64,000 nt of DNA, from positions 1 through 64,000 of the forward strand of contig CAWJXW010000003.1 of the NCBI GenBank assembly GCA_963846925.1. Direction: 5' to 3'. Source of the DNA: JAQBQB01 sp963846925 (GTDB taxonomy: Bacteria; Gemmatimonadota; Gemmatimonadetes; Gemmatimonadales; Gemmatimonadaceae). The position numbers were made by a program, and so were the translations under genes. The notes below the pieces were generated by a model. That model ran no database searches. It worked only from the letters and a program-made list of their open reading frames with translations, and was not told the origin of the DNA. Shown piece by piece: positions 31,475-40,870 of this stretch (positions within the stretch are counted from its first letter, which is position 1; each line of letters begins with the position of its first letter).

Positions 31475-31870
31475 GGCGGCGGGCGTATCGCGCGGCTGAC
31501 TGTCGAACACGAGAAGGTCGTAGTTGCCCGGTGCAAATCCCAGCATCCGCATCAGCAGCGACACCTGCCCGCGATGGTGGGCGGCGTGGATCGCCGCGTG
31601 CTCGAGCAGTCCGTACATCGGAATCGAGTGCTTCGGTTCCGCGCCGAAGGCGAATTCGATCTCCCGGGACAACTCGTCCTGGGTCACCTGCGCGAGAAAC
31701 GCGCGCATGTCGCGCTCGACGCTATTCCACGTCTCGACCACCGAGCCCAGAGTCGGATAGTCTTCGGCCTTGAGCCGTTCGCCGCGCGGTGGGCCGCCAC
31801 AGCGATCCAGCCATCCCGGACCGGTGGACCGGTGGACCGGTGGACCGGTGGACCGGTGGACCGGGACCAC
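31466..31870 (-). CDS. DinB-family protein fragment, N-terminal half missing
   Basis: The last ~100 residues match the second half of DinB/DUF664 four-helix-bundle proteins: YPTLGSVVETWNSVERDM, and the metal-binding HAAIHAAHHRGQ with three closely spaced histidines. Family members are ~160 aa. Here the first ~60 residues are absent and the frame instead reads into a low-complexity stretch encoded by an 8-bp tandem repeat. I see no missing half farther upstream in any frame. It is probably truncated and non-functional, or its start is wrong. It overlaps the end of the converging regulator gene by 9 bp. Confidence 0.65.
   Translation of the reverse strand: MVPVHRSTGPPVHRSTGPGWLDRCGGPPRGERLKAEDYPTLGSVVETWNSVERDMRAFLAQVTQDELSREIEFAFGAEPKHSIPMYGLLEHAAIHAAHHRGQVSLLMRMLGFAPGNYDLLVFDSQPRDTPAALR
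31818..31865. repeat. 8-bp tandem repeat (GGACCGGT), five perfect copies plus one variant
   Basis: GGACCGGT repeats five times in a row (31818-31857) and ends with GGACCGGG. Each unit contains the palindrome ACCGGT. It sits exactly where the DinB-like gene loses its N-terminal half. The copy number of such an array can vary by slippage; since 8 is not a multiple of 3, a change would shift frame. Confidence 0.9.
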
Positions 31871-31945
31871 TCGACAGCTAGGCTAGGCTTCATAACTGTA
31901 GCCGTGTTCCTTCCGCGCAAGCGGTCACTAGGTGGGGAGCTTCTC

Positions 31946-32341
31946 TTGCCGATCACCATTCTGCGCCTCGGTTCCCCGAGGAGCGCTGACGAGGGCATCA
32001 GACTCGGTACCGTGCGCCGTCCGCCGCGCGGCGTGCCGAAATCGGATTTCGCCAAGCGCGACTTCTATGACATCTGGCTGCCGGCGCTCTCGCCGAGTCA
32101 GAAGCTCGTCACGTTCGCGCTCAACTCGCGCGACGCCAACACGTGGAGGGTGTTCGAGCGCAAATTCAGGACGGAGATGCGAGCGCCTGAAACCGCGCGG
32201 CTGCTCGACCTTCTCGCCGCGCTCTCGCACCAGACCAACTTCTCGCTCGGCTGCTACTGCGAGAGCGAGGGTCGCTGCCACCGCTCGATCCTGCGCGCGC
32301 TCCTCACCGAGCGCGGCGCCGACCTGTCCGCAGCGCGCTAG
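31946..32341 (+). CDS. DUF488 family protein
   Basis: 131 aa, TTG start with GGGGAG just upstream. It opens with PITILRLGSPRS, then TVRRPPRGVPKSDFAKRDFYDIWLP and the Cys-rich ending LGCYCESEGRCHRSILRALL. This matches DUF488 proteins, small cytosolic proteins of unknown role in which the clustered Cys/His near the C-terminus are conserved. The sequence looks complete. It is isolated between a decayed DinB fragment and the phosphodiesterase gene. Confidence 0.8.
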   Translation: MPITILRLGSPRSADEGIRLGTVRRPPRGVPKSDFAKRDFYDIWLPALSPSQKLVTFALNSRDANTWRVFERKFRTEMRAPETARLLDLLAALSHQTNFSLGCYCESEGRCHRSILRALLTERGADLSAAR

Positions 32342-32481
32342 AGAGCCAGCCGAGACAGTTCGGCTTCGTGATCGCGGCGCCCGTGGGGTGTCGTCGGCCG
32401 TCGTGACGTGGTTGTGACGCGGAAGCCGATGCATCGCGCGCGGGGAGTTGCACGTTTCGCCGGACTCTCACCAATCGCGAC

Positions 32482-34098
32482 ATGCGTCTCGCCGCCGCCG
32501 CATCGCTCCTCGCCGCCGCATCGCATATCCTGTCCGCCCAAGCACCGGCGAGCCGGAGGGGGGCCGAGCGGCCGGCGCTCGTCGTCTTCATCGCCGTCGA
32601 CCAGTTGCGCGGCGACTACCTCGACCGATTCTCGTCGCAGCTCACGGGCGGCCTCGCGAGGTTCCGAAACAACTCGGCGTACTTCCCTCACGCCTGGCAG
32701 GATCACTCGATCACCGAGACGGCGCCGGGGCACGCCACGATGCTTTCCGGGCGCGAGCCGGTGCACACGGAGATCATCTCCAACAATCGCGGCGTGCCGG
32801 ACGAGCTGTCGCCGCTCATCGGGTCGAAGGCGATCGGCGCTTCGCCGCGTCGCTTCGTCGGCACGACGCTCTACGATTGGCTGCGCGTTCGCGACTCCGA
32901 GGTCCGCGTGCTCTCCGTTTCACGGAAGGATCGCGGCGCGATCCTCACGGTCGGCCGCGCCCGCGGCGACGTCTACTGGTTCGCCGACGGCCGATTCACG
33001 ACGAGCCGTTACTATGCCGACACGCTCCCGTCGTGGGTGACGGCGTTCGACGACTCGATCCACCTCGAGCGGCTCGCCGGCAAGAAATGGGATCTGCTGC
33101 TGCCGTCCAATCAGTATCCCGAGCCGGACTCCGTGTGGGTCGAGAACGCGGGAACCGATTTTGTGTTTCCGCACGTGCTGCCGCCGGTCGGGCAGATCGC
33201 GCGAAGCTGCAGTCGTACCCGCAGATGGACTCGGTGACGCTTGCCTTCGCGCTCGAAGGCGTGAGGCGCACCGGCATCGGCAAGCGTGCACTCGCCTCAT
33301 CGTCAGCCGCCACGATGCCGGATCTGCTTGCTATCTCGCTCTCGACGACCGACGCCGTCGGCCACGCGTTCGGACCTGATTCGCGCGAGATCCACGACCA
33401 GGTGTTGCGCGTCGATCGCTGGCTCGGCGATTTCATGCGTGAGCTCGAGCGCGAGATTCCGTCGAGCGCGAATCATCTACGCGCTGACGGGCGACCACGG
33501 CGTCGCCCCGCTGCCCGAGCTCGAGGTGCCGAAGACGGGGCACGGCGGCCGGATCTGGCTCTCCGACATCGGGAGCGCGGCGGAGCAGACGCTCGAAGCG
33601 CGCTACGCCACGGATTTCGGGATCGATTTCGACAACGGGCTGATGTTCGGCGACGCCGCGGCGTTGCGGGCACGGGGCGTCAACGTAGACAGCCTTGCTT
33701 CGGCGATGGTGACGGAGGGAACGAAGCGCGCCGGCGTCCGCGCAGGCTTCACCAGCGCGACGCTCGCGACCTCGCCGGACAGTGCGGCCGTTCGCTGGCG
33801 ACGCAGCCTACCGCCGTCGCTGCAGTTTCTGGCCGTTTTCGCGACGGCGCCAGGGTTCATCTGGTCGCCGGGAAAATCGACGGCCGAGCACGGTACCCCG
33901 AATGCCATGACGCTCTCCGTCCCGATCTCGTTCATCGGCGCCGCAATCCCGACGGGACGGCACGAGCGGTTGATTCGTACGGTCGACATCGCGCCCACGC
34001 TGGCGGCGCTGATCGGCGTGAAACCGACGGAACGACTCGACGGCTCGCCGATCGCCGAGGTTCTCGGACGCACGGTGAAGGCGATCGGACAGCGATAG
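32482..34098 (+). CDS. exported alkaline-phosphatase-superfamily enzyme (two frameshifts)
   Basis: About 537 aa across shifts near 33205 and 33465. It has a signal peptide (ASHILSAQA), then VVFIAVDQLRGDYLDRF (first metal Asp), TETAPGHATMLSGREP (nucleophile Thr region), DAVGHAFGPDSREIHDQV, and ALTGDHGVAPLPE, all typical of type I phosphodiesterase/nucleotide pyrophosphatase members of the superfamily, including PafA-like monoesterases. It hydrolyses phosphate esters in the periplasm; the exact substrate is unclear. All metal motifs are present in order, so the breaks are probably indel errors. Confidence 0.82.
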
Positions 34099-34234
34099 CC
34101 GCGCGCATCGCGACGAACGACGCGACGAGTGAAATCGTGACGGCGGCGTGACGAATTGTCACACCGACGTCGACTTTCGCCGATACCCTGATGCCGTCGA
34201 GTCATCGCCAACTCCAGCCCTCATACGAGCCTCA

Positions 34235-35293
34235 ATGACTGTGCCCACTCGTCTGCTTGCCGCCGCCGCTGTGACAATCGCCGCCGCCGTCGCCGTCTCC
34301 TGCGGATCCGACTCGACGGGTCCCACGGTCGATCCGAACGGCGTCGCGTTTTCGTTCGTGGTCCTCGGTTGCAACCGCGTGGCCGCGCCCGAGTCGCTCG
34401 GCGTCGTCAGCACGGCAAACGTCGCCGAGTTGAATCGCACGTTCGCCGACGTGGCGGCGATCAATCCGAAACCGAATTTCCTGTTCTTCGCGGGCGATCT
34501 GGTTTTCGGTTACACGAACGACAGCACGGCGCTCGATCGCGAGCTCAAAGGTTGGATCTCGTTGTACCAGGCGTCGCCCGCGGCGACGTCGGGCATCGAA
34601 CTGATCACCGTCCCCGGCAATCACGAGACCGACAATCTGGCGAAGATCGCGTATCCGCCCGGCGAACGCGTTTGGCTCCGCGACATGGCGGCCTATATCA
34701 CCCGTGGCGGCAACGGCCCGGGCGCCGGCGGCGCCGACGCGTTGCAAACGGATCAGAGCCGTCTGAGCTACTCCTTCGATTTCAAGGACTCTCACTTCCT
34801 GACGCTCGACACCGACCCGGTCGGAAAGGATTGGCACGTTCCGAACTCGTGGGTCGCCAGCGATCTCGCGGCGGCGCGCGCGAAAGGCGCAAAGCACATC
34901 TTCGTCATCGCGCACAAGCCGGCGTACCCGTATCCGACGGTGGCCACGGACGGCCTTTCCTTGGACATTCCGGCGCGCGATGCGTTCTGGACGTCGCTCG
35001 TGAACAATCAGGTCGAAGCGATGTTCTCGGCGCACAACCACGTGTACTACCGCACCCAGCCGACGGGAAAGACGTGGATGATCATCGCCGGCAACGGTGG
35101 TACGCCGATCGACGCGACCGCCGACCCGACGCTCGCTTCAACCGGGACCTACTTCGGTTATACGCTGGTCACGGTGCTGAACAGCGGCCGCGTGTTCTCG
35201 AAGAGCTACGGCCGCGACGTGCCCGCCGCGACGTACACGCAGGCGCCTGGCTCGACCACGCTGCGCGATTCGGTCGAGATCACTTGGAAGTAA
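34235..35293 (+). CDS. calcineurin-like metallophosphoesterase, lipoprotein
   Basis: 352 aa. Lipobox VAVSC with a following Gly-Ser-Asp marks membrane anchoring. Metal-binding motifs are in order: FVVLGCN (modified first motif, where the usual DxH is replaced), FAGDL, VPGNHE, VIAHKPAY and FSAHNHVYYR. The weak first motif is unusual, so activity may differ from standard phosphatases. The gene ends 4 bp before the di-heme peroxidase gene, suggesting joint expression, perhaps linked to phosphate or phosphonate ester handling. Confidence 0.85.
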   Translation: MTVPTRLLAAAAVTIAAAVAVSCGSDSTGPTVDPNGVAFSFVVLGCNRVAAPESLGVVSTANVAELNRTFADVAAINPKPNFLFFAGDLVFGYTNDSTALDRELKGWISLYQASPAATSGIELITVPGNHETDNLAKIAYPPGERVWLRDMAAYITRGGNGPGAGGADALQTDQSRLSYSFDFKDSHFLTLDTDPVGKDWHVPNSWVASDLAAARAKGAKHIFVIAHKPAYPYPTVATDGLSLDIPARDAFWTSLVNNQVEAMFSAHNHVYYRTQPTGKTWMIIAGNGGTPIDATADPTLASTGTYFGYTLVTVLNSGRVFSKSYGRDVPAATYTQAPGSTTLRDSVEITWK

Positions 35294-35297
35294 TCGA

Positions 35298-37233
35298 ATG
35301 ACGGGAGGCCGGGAGTCCTCCTGGGGGGCGAGCCGCCGCGGCGCATGGATGGCCGCGGCGGTTCTCGCGTTCGGCGGTGTCGGTGTCGTCGCGCGCCGCG
35401 AGTCGGCGCGTGCGTTTGACGGCGACGACGTGCGCCGCCTCGTGCTCGCGCAGGCCGATTCTCTCGACGCGTCGCTCGCGGCGTTGCGCGACGCGGTTGC
35501 TACCAACGCGAGTTCACCGGGCGTCGACGGGCCGCCGCCCGGCGTTCGCCTGGCCTTTCGCCGGGCGCGCGCCCAGTACAAGCATCTCGAGGGCGTCGTC
35601 GAGTTCTACGCTCCGGCGCTCGCCGCCGCGTTCAACTCTCGGCGGCAGGAAGTGGACGACGACGACGCTCCGCCGCCATCGCTCCTCGCGCCGAGCGGAT
35701 TTCCGGTGCTGGAATCGTTGTTGTGGCCGAGCGAGGGATCGGTTCCGACAAGAACGTTCGCCGACAGCGGGCGAAGGCTCGTCGACGCGATGCGCCCGCT
35801 GGTCGGCCGTGTCCGTGGTCTCGCTACCGGGATTCGGCCGACGGACGCTCAGGTGGTCGAGCTGACGCGGCTCGAGCTGGTTCGCGTCACGACGCTGGGC
35901 ATCGCGGGCTTCGACGCGCCACGTTCGCGCGATGCGATGGCCGAGTGCGCCGAGGCTCTGGACGGGCTCAGAGGGCTATATATGGTAGCCGGCGTCCGCT
36001 GGCCCGCCGCAGGAATGCGGCGACGCCAGCTCGACGCCTCGTTGTCGGCGGCATCGGCGTATCTCCGTACGCACGCCGACTTCACGACCTTCGACCGGCT
36101 GCACTTTCTGGTCGGCTACGCGAACGCGGCCTCCGTCGCACTCGACTCGCTGCGTTTGACGTCCGGCATCGTGCCACTCATCATGCCTCGCGGCCTGCGG
36201 GCGAACGCCGTCTCGCCCTACGCCGCGGGAGCGTTCGACGCGCGCGCCTACGCGCCGCGCAGCGCGCCGCGCGAGTCGCCGGCGTTGATCGAATTGGGCG
36301 AGCGGTTGTTCGGTGATCCGCTGACTCTCGGGTCCGCGCACGCGAAGCTGCGCCTCGTGTCACGTTCCATCGCTCGCGCTCACGGACGGCCGGGCGACGC
36401 CCGCCGCTCTGGTGCCGGGCATGCGCGTGCCGCGCAACACGCCGACGTTGATCAACGTCGGACTTCAGCCGGCGCAGTTCGCCGACGAGCGGGCAGTGTC
36501 GCTCGAGGACCAGGTCGTCGAGGTGTTGAAAAGCCGCGCGGAGATGGCGAGCTCGATCGAAACAGCCGCGGCGCGCGTGGCGGCGGATCGGGACTATCGT
36601 GCGCGCTTCTCGCGTGCCTTTGGTGATCAGGGAGACGGCCGCGCCAGCGTCACGCCGTTGCGCGTTCGGCAGGCGCTCGCGGCGTATGAGCGATCGCTCG
36701 TCGGCATGGGCTCGCGCTTCGATCGCGCGGTCCGCGGCGACACCTCGGCGATCTCGGCCGAGGAGCGTCGTGGGTTCAACTTGTTCATGGGGAAAGCCGG
36801 GTGCGGCTCGTGTCACTTCGCGCCGCTGTTCGGCGGCGTCGCGCCGCCCCTGTATATCGCGTCGGACGTCGAGATCATCGGTACGCCGGCGGCACCCAAC
36901 TCCACACGGTTCGACGCGGACTCTGGTCGCGGGGCGATCGATCACCGCGCCGACCACGTTCGCGCCTTCAAGGTCCCGTCGCTCCGCAACGTGGCCGTCA
37001 CCGCTCCATACATGCACAACGGAACGTTCCTCACCCTTCGGCAGGTCATGGACTTCTACGAGGGGGGTGGTGCTCATGGCCGCCTGCCGAACCAGACCCT
37101 CGCCACAGATTCATTACATCTCACGGCCTCCGAGCGAGACGCGGTCATCGCGTTCCTGCAGACGCTGACCGATTCGGGCGTTCGGCCCGACCGTGTTAAG
37201 ATGAATGTCCCGGATAACCACACGGCTCCTTGA
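35298..37233 (+). CDS. di-heme cytochrome c peroxidase with N-terminal helical domain (one frameshift)
   Basis: About 644 aa across one shift near 36340. The N-terminal ~330 residues are a helical domain (AFRRARAQYKHLEGVVEFYAPAL) seen fused to such peroxidases and reminiscent of imelysin-type domains. The C-terminal half is the MauG/CCP family. The first heme motif CASCH is hidden by the shift and becomes readable one frame over at about 36350; the second is CGSCH near 36812. PYMHNGTFLTLRQVMDFY is the typical third-domain motif. It would reduce H2O2 or oxidise a partner in the periplasm. It follows the phosphoesterase gene by 4 bp. Confidence 0.82.
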
Positions 37234-37244
37234 GAGGTGACGCC

Positions 37245-37785
37245 ATGCCGAACGCGATCATGCATTTCGAGATTCCCGCCGACGACGTCGAGCGCGCGAA
37301 GACGTTCTACAAAAAGGTGTTCGGTTGGAAGATTCGAGTCGTACCCGACGTCGCCGGGCGAAGACGAGTACTTCATGGTGATGGCGAAGGACGGCGAGAA
37401 CGGCATCAACGGCGGCCTGATGAAGCGGAAGATGCCCGGGCAGCCGTTCGCGAACTACGTCACTGTGGACTCGATCGATCAGATGCTGTCGGCGGCGCAG
37501 GCGAGCGGCGCGCGGACGGCGCTGCCGAAGCAGGAGATCGGCGGAGGCATGGGTTGGATCGCGGCGTTCCTCGATCCGGAGAACAATCTGATCGGCCTCC
37601 ACCAGGTCGGACCGAACGCTCAGCGTCCTGCCGCCGCGAAGAACGCTCCTGCCGCGAAGGCAGCAGCCGCAGCGCCTGCCGCGAAGAGAGCGCCGGTCGC
37701 GAAGAAGAGCGCGCGCAAAGCGGTGAAGGCCGCGTCGAAAAAGCCTGCCAAGAGAGCGAAGAAGTCGGGCAAGAGGCGACGATAG
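37245..37785 (+). CDS. VOC/glyoxalase-fold protein with histone-H1-like basic tail (one frameshift)
   Basis: About 180 aa across a shift near 37360. The first ~125 residues form a VOC domain (NAIMHFEIPADDVERAKTFYKKVFGWK ... GGGMGWIAAFLDPENNLIGLHQ). The remaining ~55 residues are almost only Lys, Ala, Arg and Pro with repeated AAAK/KKPAKRAKK patterns, like the tails of bacterial histone-H1-like or AlgP proteins. The tail would bind nucleic acid or polyanions. A VOC enzyme with such a tail is uncommon. The start ATG 37245 follows GAGAGGTGA. Confidence 0.75.
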
Positions 37786-37925
37786 GGCCAGGGCGTTCGG
37801 CGGAGTGGCGCGTCCCGTGGCCGAAGGGCCGTCGCGCGTCCGCTCCTGACGGTGGGTTTCGTAAGCCCACATAATTCGGCACGCGTCCCGGTCGCCGACC
37901 CCACCGTCCAACCCCCCGCGCCCTC

Positions 37926-39842
37926 ATGTTCGGATTGTTATTTGCCGTCGCGCTCGCCACGGACAGCACGGTCTACCCCGTCCTGAACCACGATCGCCCG
38001 GCCGGCTCGATGGTCGTCGTGCGGCACGGCGATTCGGTCACCGTGCGATGGATATTCACCGACCGCAATCGCGGCACCCGCCTGGAGACGCGTTACGTCC
38101 TCCGCGACGGGCACATCGTGTTCTCCGAAAACCGCCCCATCCTCGCCGACGATCGGAGCGGGGAACCGACGTCGCGCCTCGAGGTGGTCGGCGACTCGAT
38201 TCGCCGGTGGACTCCCGCCCGCACGACCACGGAAGCGTACCACGCCGACCTCTATTACGGCTCGACCTTCACGCCGTTCGAAGAAGTGGCGCTCGCGCGG
38301 TTTCTCCTGCGGCGGCCCGACCACACGACCAAGCTCCCCGGCCCGACGTCGCCCGCGATGCGCCTCGACGTCGTGAAGGAGACCAGCGTCCAGACGAGCC
38401 ACGGGAAAGAGCGCGCGCGGCTCGTCGCTCTCTATCGAGGAACGACCGACACCCCGGAGATGGTCTGGCTCGACGGCAACGACGATTTGCTGGCGACCGA
38501 AGCCGGCTGGTTCATCACCGTCAAACCGGGTGCCGAGACGGCGCTGCCCACGCTCCGCAAGATCGAAACTGAATTTCGCGACGCGAAAGCCGAGGCGATG
38601 AATCGGCGGCTGCTCAAGACGACATCCGGAACGATCGCCATCGTCCACGGCGACGTCTTCGACAGCGAGCGCGGCGTCGTGCGGCCGCGAACCACCGTCG
38701 TCGTCCGGGGCGACCGAATCGTGGCCGTCGGACCCGACGATTCGGTGAGCGTTCCCGCGGGCGCCACGGTCATTGACGCCGCCGGCAAGACGGTGATGCC
38801 CGGTCTCTGGGAGATGCACAACCACATGCAACTCTTTAGCGAGTCGCTGGGCAGCCCGATGCAGCTTTCTTATGGAATTACCACAGCTCGCGACCTGGCC
38901 TCTGACATCGACGTCGCGACGTCGCAGCGCGATCGGGCCGAGCGCGGACTGATCGCCGCGCCGCATACGATTCTCGCCGGCTTCATGGAGGGCCCGGGCA
39001 AGTGGGCGGGCCCGACGGCCACGATCGTTCGCACCGAAGACGAAGCTCGCCGCTGGGTCGCCGCGTACGACTCGATGGGCTACAAGCAGATCAAGGTCTA
39101 CAACCTCGTCCACCCCGACCTCATTCCGACGATCGTCGCCGAGGCGCACCGTCGAGGGATGCGCGTGAGCGGACACATTCCCCGCGGGCTGAGCGTGCCG
39201 GCCGCCATCGAGCTCGGTTTCGACGAAGTGAATCACGCGGCGTTCCTGTTCTCGACGTTCTATCAGGATTCGCTGTACATGCCGACGATGCGCGCGTATT
39301 CGCTCGTCGCCACGACGGTCGCGCCCAACATCGACGTGGACGGCGCGCCGATGACGGCGCTCATCGCCGACCTCAAGCGCCACAACACCGTGATCGACGG
39401 AACGTTCAGCGTGTGGGTGATCGGGGCGGGGACGGGCGTGGCGCAGGGCGTCGGTGCCGGGCTTCCCTCGAACGTGCAGAAGGCCGACTCGAACTACATG
39501 CGGCTCTTGCGGCGCCTGTACGACGGCGGCGTCACGCTGGTGGCGGGGACCGACGCGTTCGGGAGCTCGTCGTACAACACGGAGCTCGAGCTGTACGAGA
39601 AGGCGGGCATCCCGGCGCCCGCGGTTCTCCAGATCGCGACGATCGGTTCGGCGCGCGTGATGAAGCAGGATCGCGACTACGGAAGCTTGTCGGTCGGGAA
39701 GGTCGCGGACATCATCGTCGTCGGCGGAAAGCCGGCCGAACACGTGGCCGATCTGCGGAAGGTCGAGCAGGTGCTTCGCGCGGGGCGCCTGTACGACGTC
39801 CACGATCTCAAAGTCGCGACGGGCCTCGTGGCGCCGAACTAG
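37926..39842 (+). CDS. exported amidohydrolase with an extra N-terminal domain
   Basis: 638 aa. A short hydrophobic leader is followed by ~210 residues of beta-rich sequence not part of the amidohydrolase fold (YPVLNHDRPAGSMVVVRHGDS... to about residue 230), perhaps a substrate-facing domain. The amidohydrolase part then begins at IVHGDVFDSERGVVRP and has the metal motif MHNHMQ at ~297-302, later GHIPRG, NHAAFLF and the Asp of AGTDAFG. The C-terminal strand pattern SLSVGKVADIIVVGG is typical. It probably hydrolyses a cyclic amide or peptide in the periplasm. A hairpin follows the stop. Confidence 0.86.
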   Translation: MFGLLFAVALATDSTVYPVLNHDRPAGSMVVVRHGDSVTVRWIFTDRNRGTRLETRYVLRDGHIVFSENRPILADDRSGEPTSRLEVVGDSIRRWTPARTTTEAYHADLYYGSTFTPFEEVALARFLLRRPDHTTKLPGPTSPAMRLDVVKETSVQTSHGKERARLVALYRGTTDTPEMVWLDGNDDLLATEAGWFITVKPGAETALPTLRKIETEFRDAKAEAMNRRLLKTTSGTIAIVHGDVFDSERGVVRPRTTVVVRGDRIVAVGPDDSVSVPAGATVIDAAGKTVMPGLWEMHNHMQLFSESLGSPMQLSYGITTARDLASDIDVATSQRDRAERGLIAAPHTILAGFMEGPGKWAGPTATIVRTEDEARRWVAAYDSMGYKQIKVYNLVHPDLIPTIVAEAHRRGMRVSGHIPRGLSVPAAIELGFDEVNHAAFLFSTFYQDSLYMPTMRAYSLVATTVAPNIDVDGAPMTALIADLKRHNTVIDGTFSVWVIGAGTGVAQGVGAGLPSNVQKADSNYMRLLRRLYDGGVTLVAGTDAFGSSSYNTELELYEKAGIPAPAVLQIATIGSARVMKQDRDYGSLSVGKVADIIVVGGKPAEHVADLRKVEQVLRAGRLYDVHDLKVATGLVAPN

Positions 39843-39875
39843 CGTGGCCGGCCGTTGTCATCTCCATGACAGGTA

Positions 39876-39898
39876 TCGGCGATAGAATCGATCGCCGA
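39876..39898 (+). terminator. hairpin after the amidohydrolase gene
   Basis: Arms TCGGCGAT (39876-39883) and ATCGCCGA (39891-39898) are exactly complementary around a 7-base loop, 34 bp beyond the amidohydrolase stop. No run of T follows, so it would be an atypical intrinsic terminator. Confidence 0.45.
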
Positions 39899-39954
39899 GC
39901 GTCGCGCCCGCCGGTTCGCAACTTGCTTACTCGGTCGGCGTGATCTCGTCCTCG

Positions 39955-40777
39955 ATGCGTCGCCGACTCGTCTGGATCTGGCTTGGAGCCGTCTGCGTCC
40001 CGCGCTTTGCGGCGGCGCAGACGTCCATGCCCCACGACAGCGTGCACGCGGCAAAGACGCTCTTCACGTCCCGCGATGCACTGCTTGCCGCCGGATTCGT
40101 CGGCCTCACGGTCGCGCTGTTTCCGATCGACAAGTCGGTCGCAGGGCGACTCCAGAATCCGAATACGCAGGCCAACGCCTTCTTCCGAAACGCCTCCACG
40201 GACGTCCGGATGCTTGGCGACCCGGGAACGACGATCATCGCCGTGTCGATGTACGGCGTCGGCCGGATCGCGCAAGTGGAAGAATGTGGCAGACTTCGGT
40301 CTACATGGAGCTGAGGCGATCGTGGTCGCGGGCGCGACGACGACGCTGCTCAAGGGTTTCGCCGGACGGGCGCGGCCATTCATCACCGCAGACACGAATC
40401 CAACCGACTTTCATTTCGGCCGAGGGTTCAGCAAGGGGAACTATCAGTCGTTCCCCTCCGGCCACACGACCGCCGCGTTCGCGCTGGCGTCGACGGTGAC
40501 CAGCGAGTCGCAACGTTGGTGGCCGCATCAAACCTGGATCGTCGGACCGGTGACGTACGGCGCGGCGACGCTCGTCGGGTTGTCGCGGATGTACAACAAC
40601 GCGCATTGGGCGAGCGACGTCGCCCTCGGCGCGGCGATCGGCACTTTCGGCGGCATCAAGATCGTGCGCTACAACCACGGCCATTCCGGCAACTTCATCG
40701 ATCGTTTTTTTCTCGGGACGCTGGTTCAGTCGGGGCCCAGCGGGGATGCACGCGTAGGCCTGTCGCTCGAGTACTAA
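39955..40777 (+). CDS. PAP2-family phosphatase (one frameshift)
   Basis: About 274 aa across a shift near 40275. It has a signal peptide (ending RFAAAQT) and membrane segments, then the three PAP2 active-site motifs: KGFAGRARPF, SFPSGHTTAAF and SRMYNNAHWASDV, holding the phosphate-binding Lys/Arg, and the catalytic Ser-Gly-His and His-Asp. The family dephosphorylates lipid phosphates such as undecaprenyl pyrophosphate or phosphatidic acid at the membrane. GTG 39940 is an alternative start. Confidence 0.84.
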
Positions 40778-40839
40778 GCGGCGGCGAGCAGGTCCCCGCA
40801 CACCGCCCGCCGCTCCCCGTACCCGGCACCCCCGATCGT

Positions 40840-40859
40840 GACCCCCCTTTGAGGGGGTC
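40840..40859 (+). terminator. GC-rich hairpin between the PAP2 and spermidine-synthase-like genes
   Basis: GACCCCC (40840-40846) pairs with GGGGGTC (40853-40859) around a six-base loop. It lies 62 bp after the PAP2 stop and 11 bp before the next start. There is no T-run, so it may be a terminator or a structure affecting translation of the next gene. Confidence 0.45.
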
Positions 40860-40870
40860 GTCTGGCATGT

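Noticed and set aside
31818..31865. Possible CRISPR or origin iterons in the 8-bp repeat
   Set aside because: Units are contiguous, too short, and no replication gene is near.
32448..34151. Open frame of ~565 codons over the phosphodiesterase-like gene
   Set aside because: Only a short middle part is meaningful, and that is the shifted piece of the phosphodiesterase itself.
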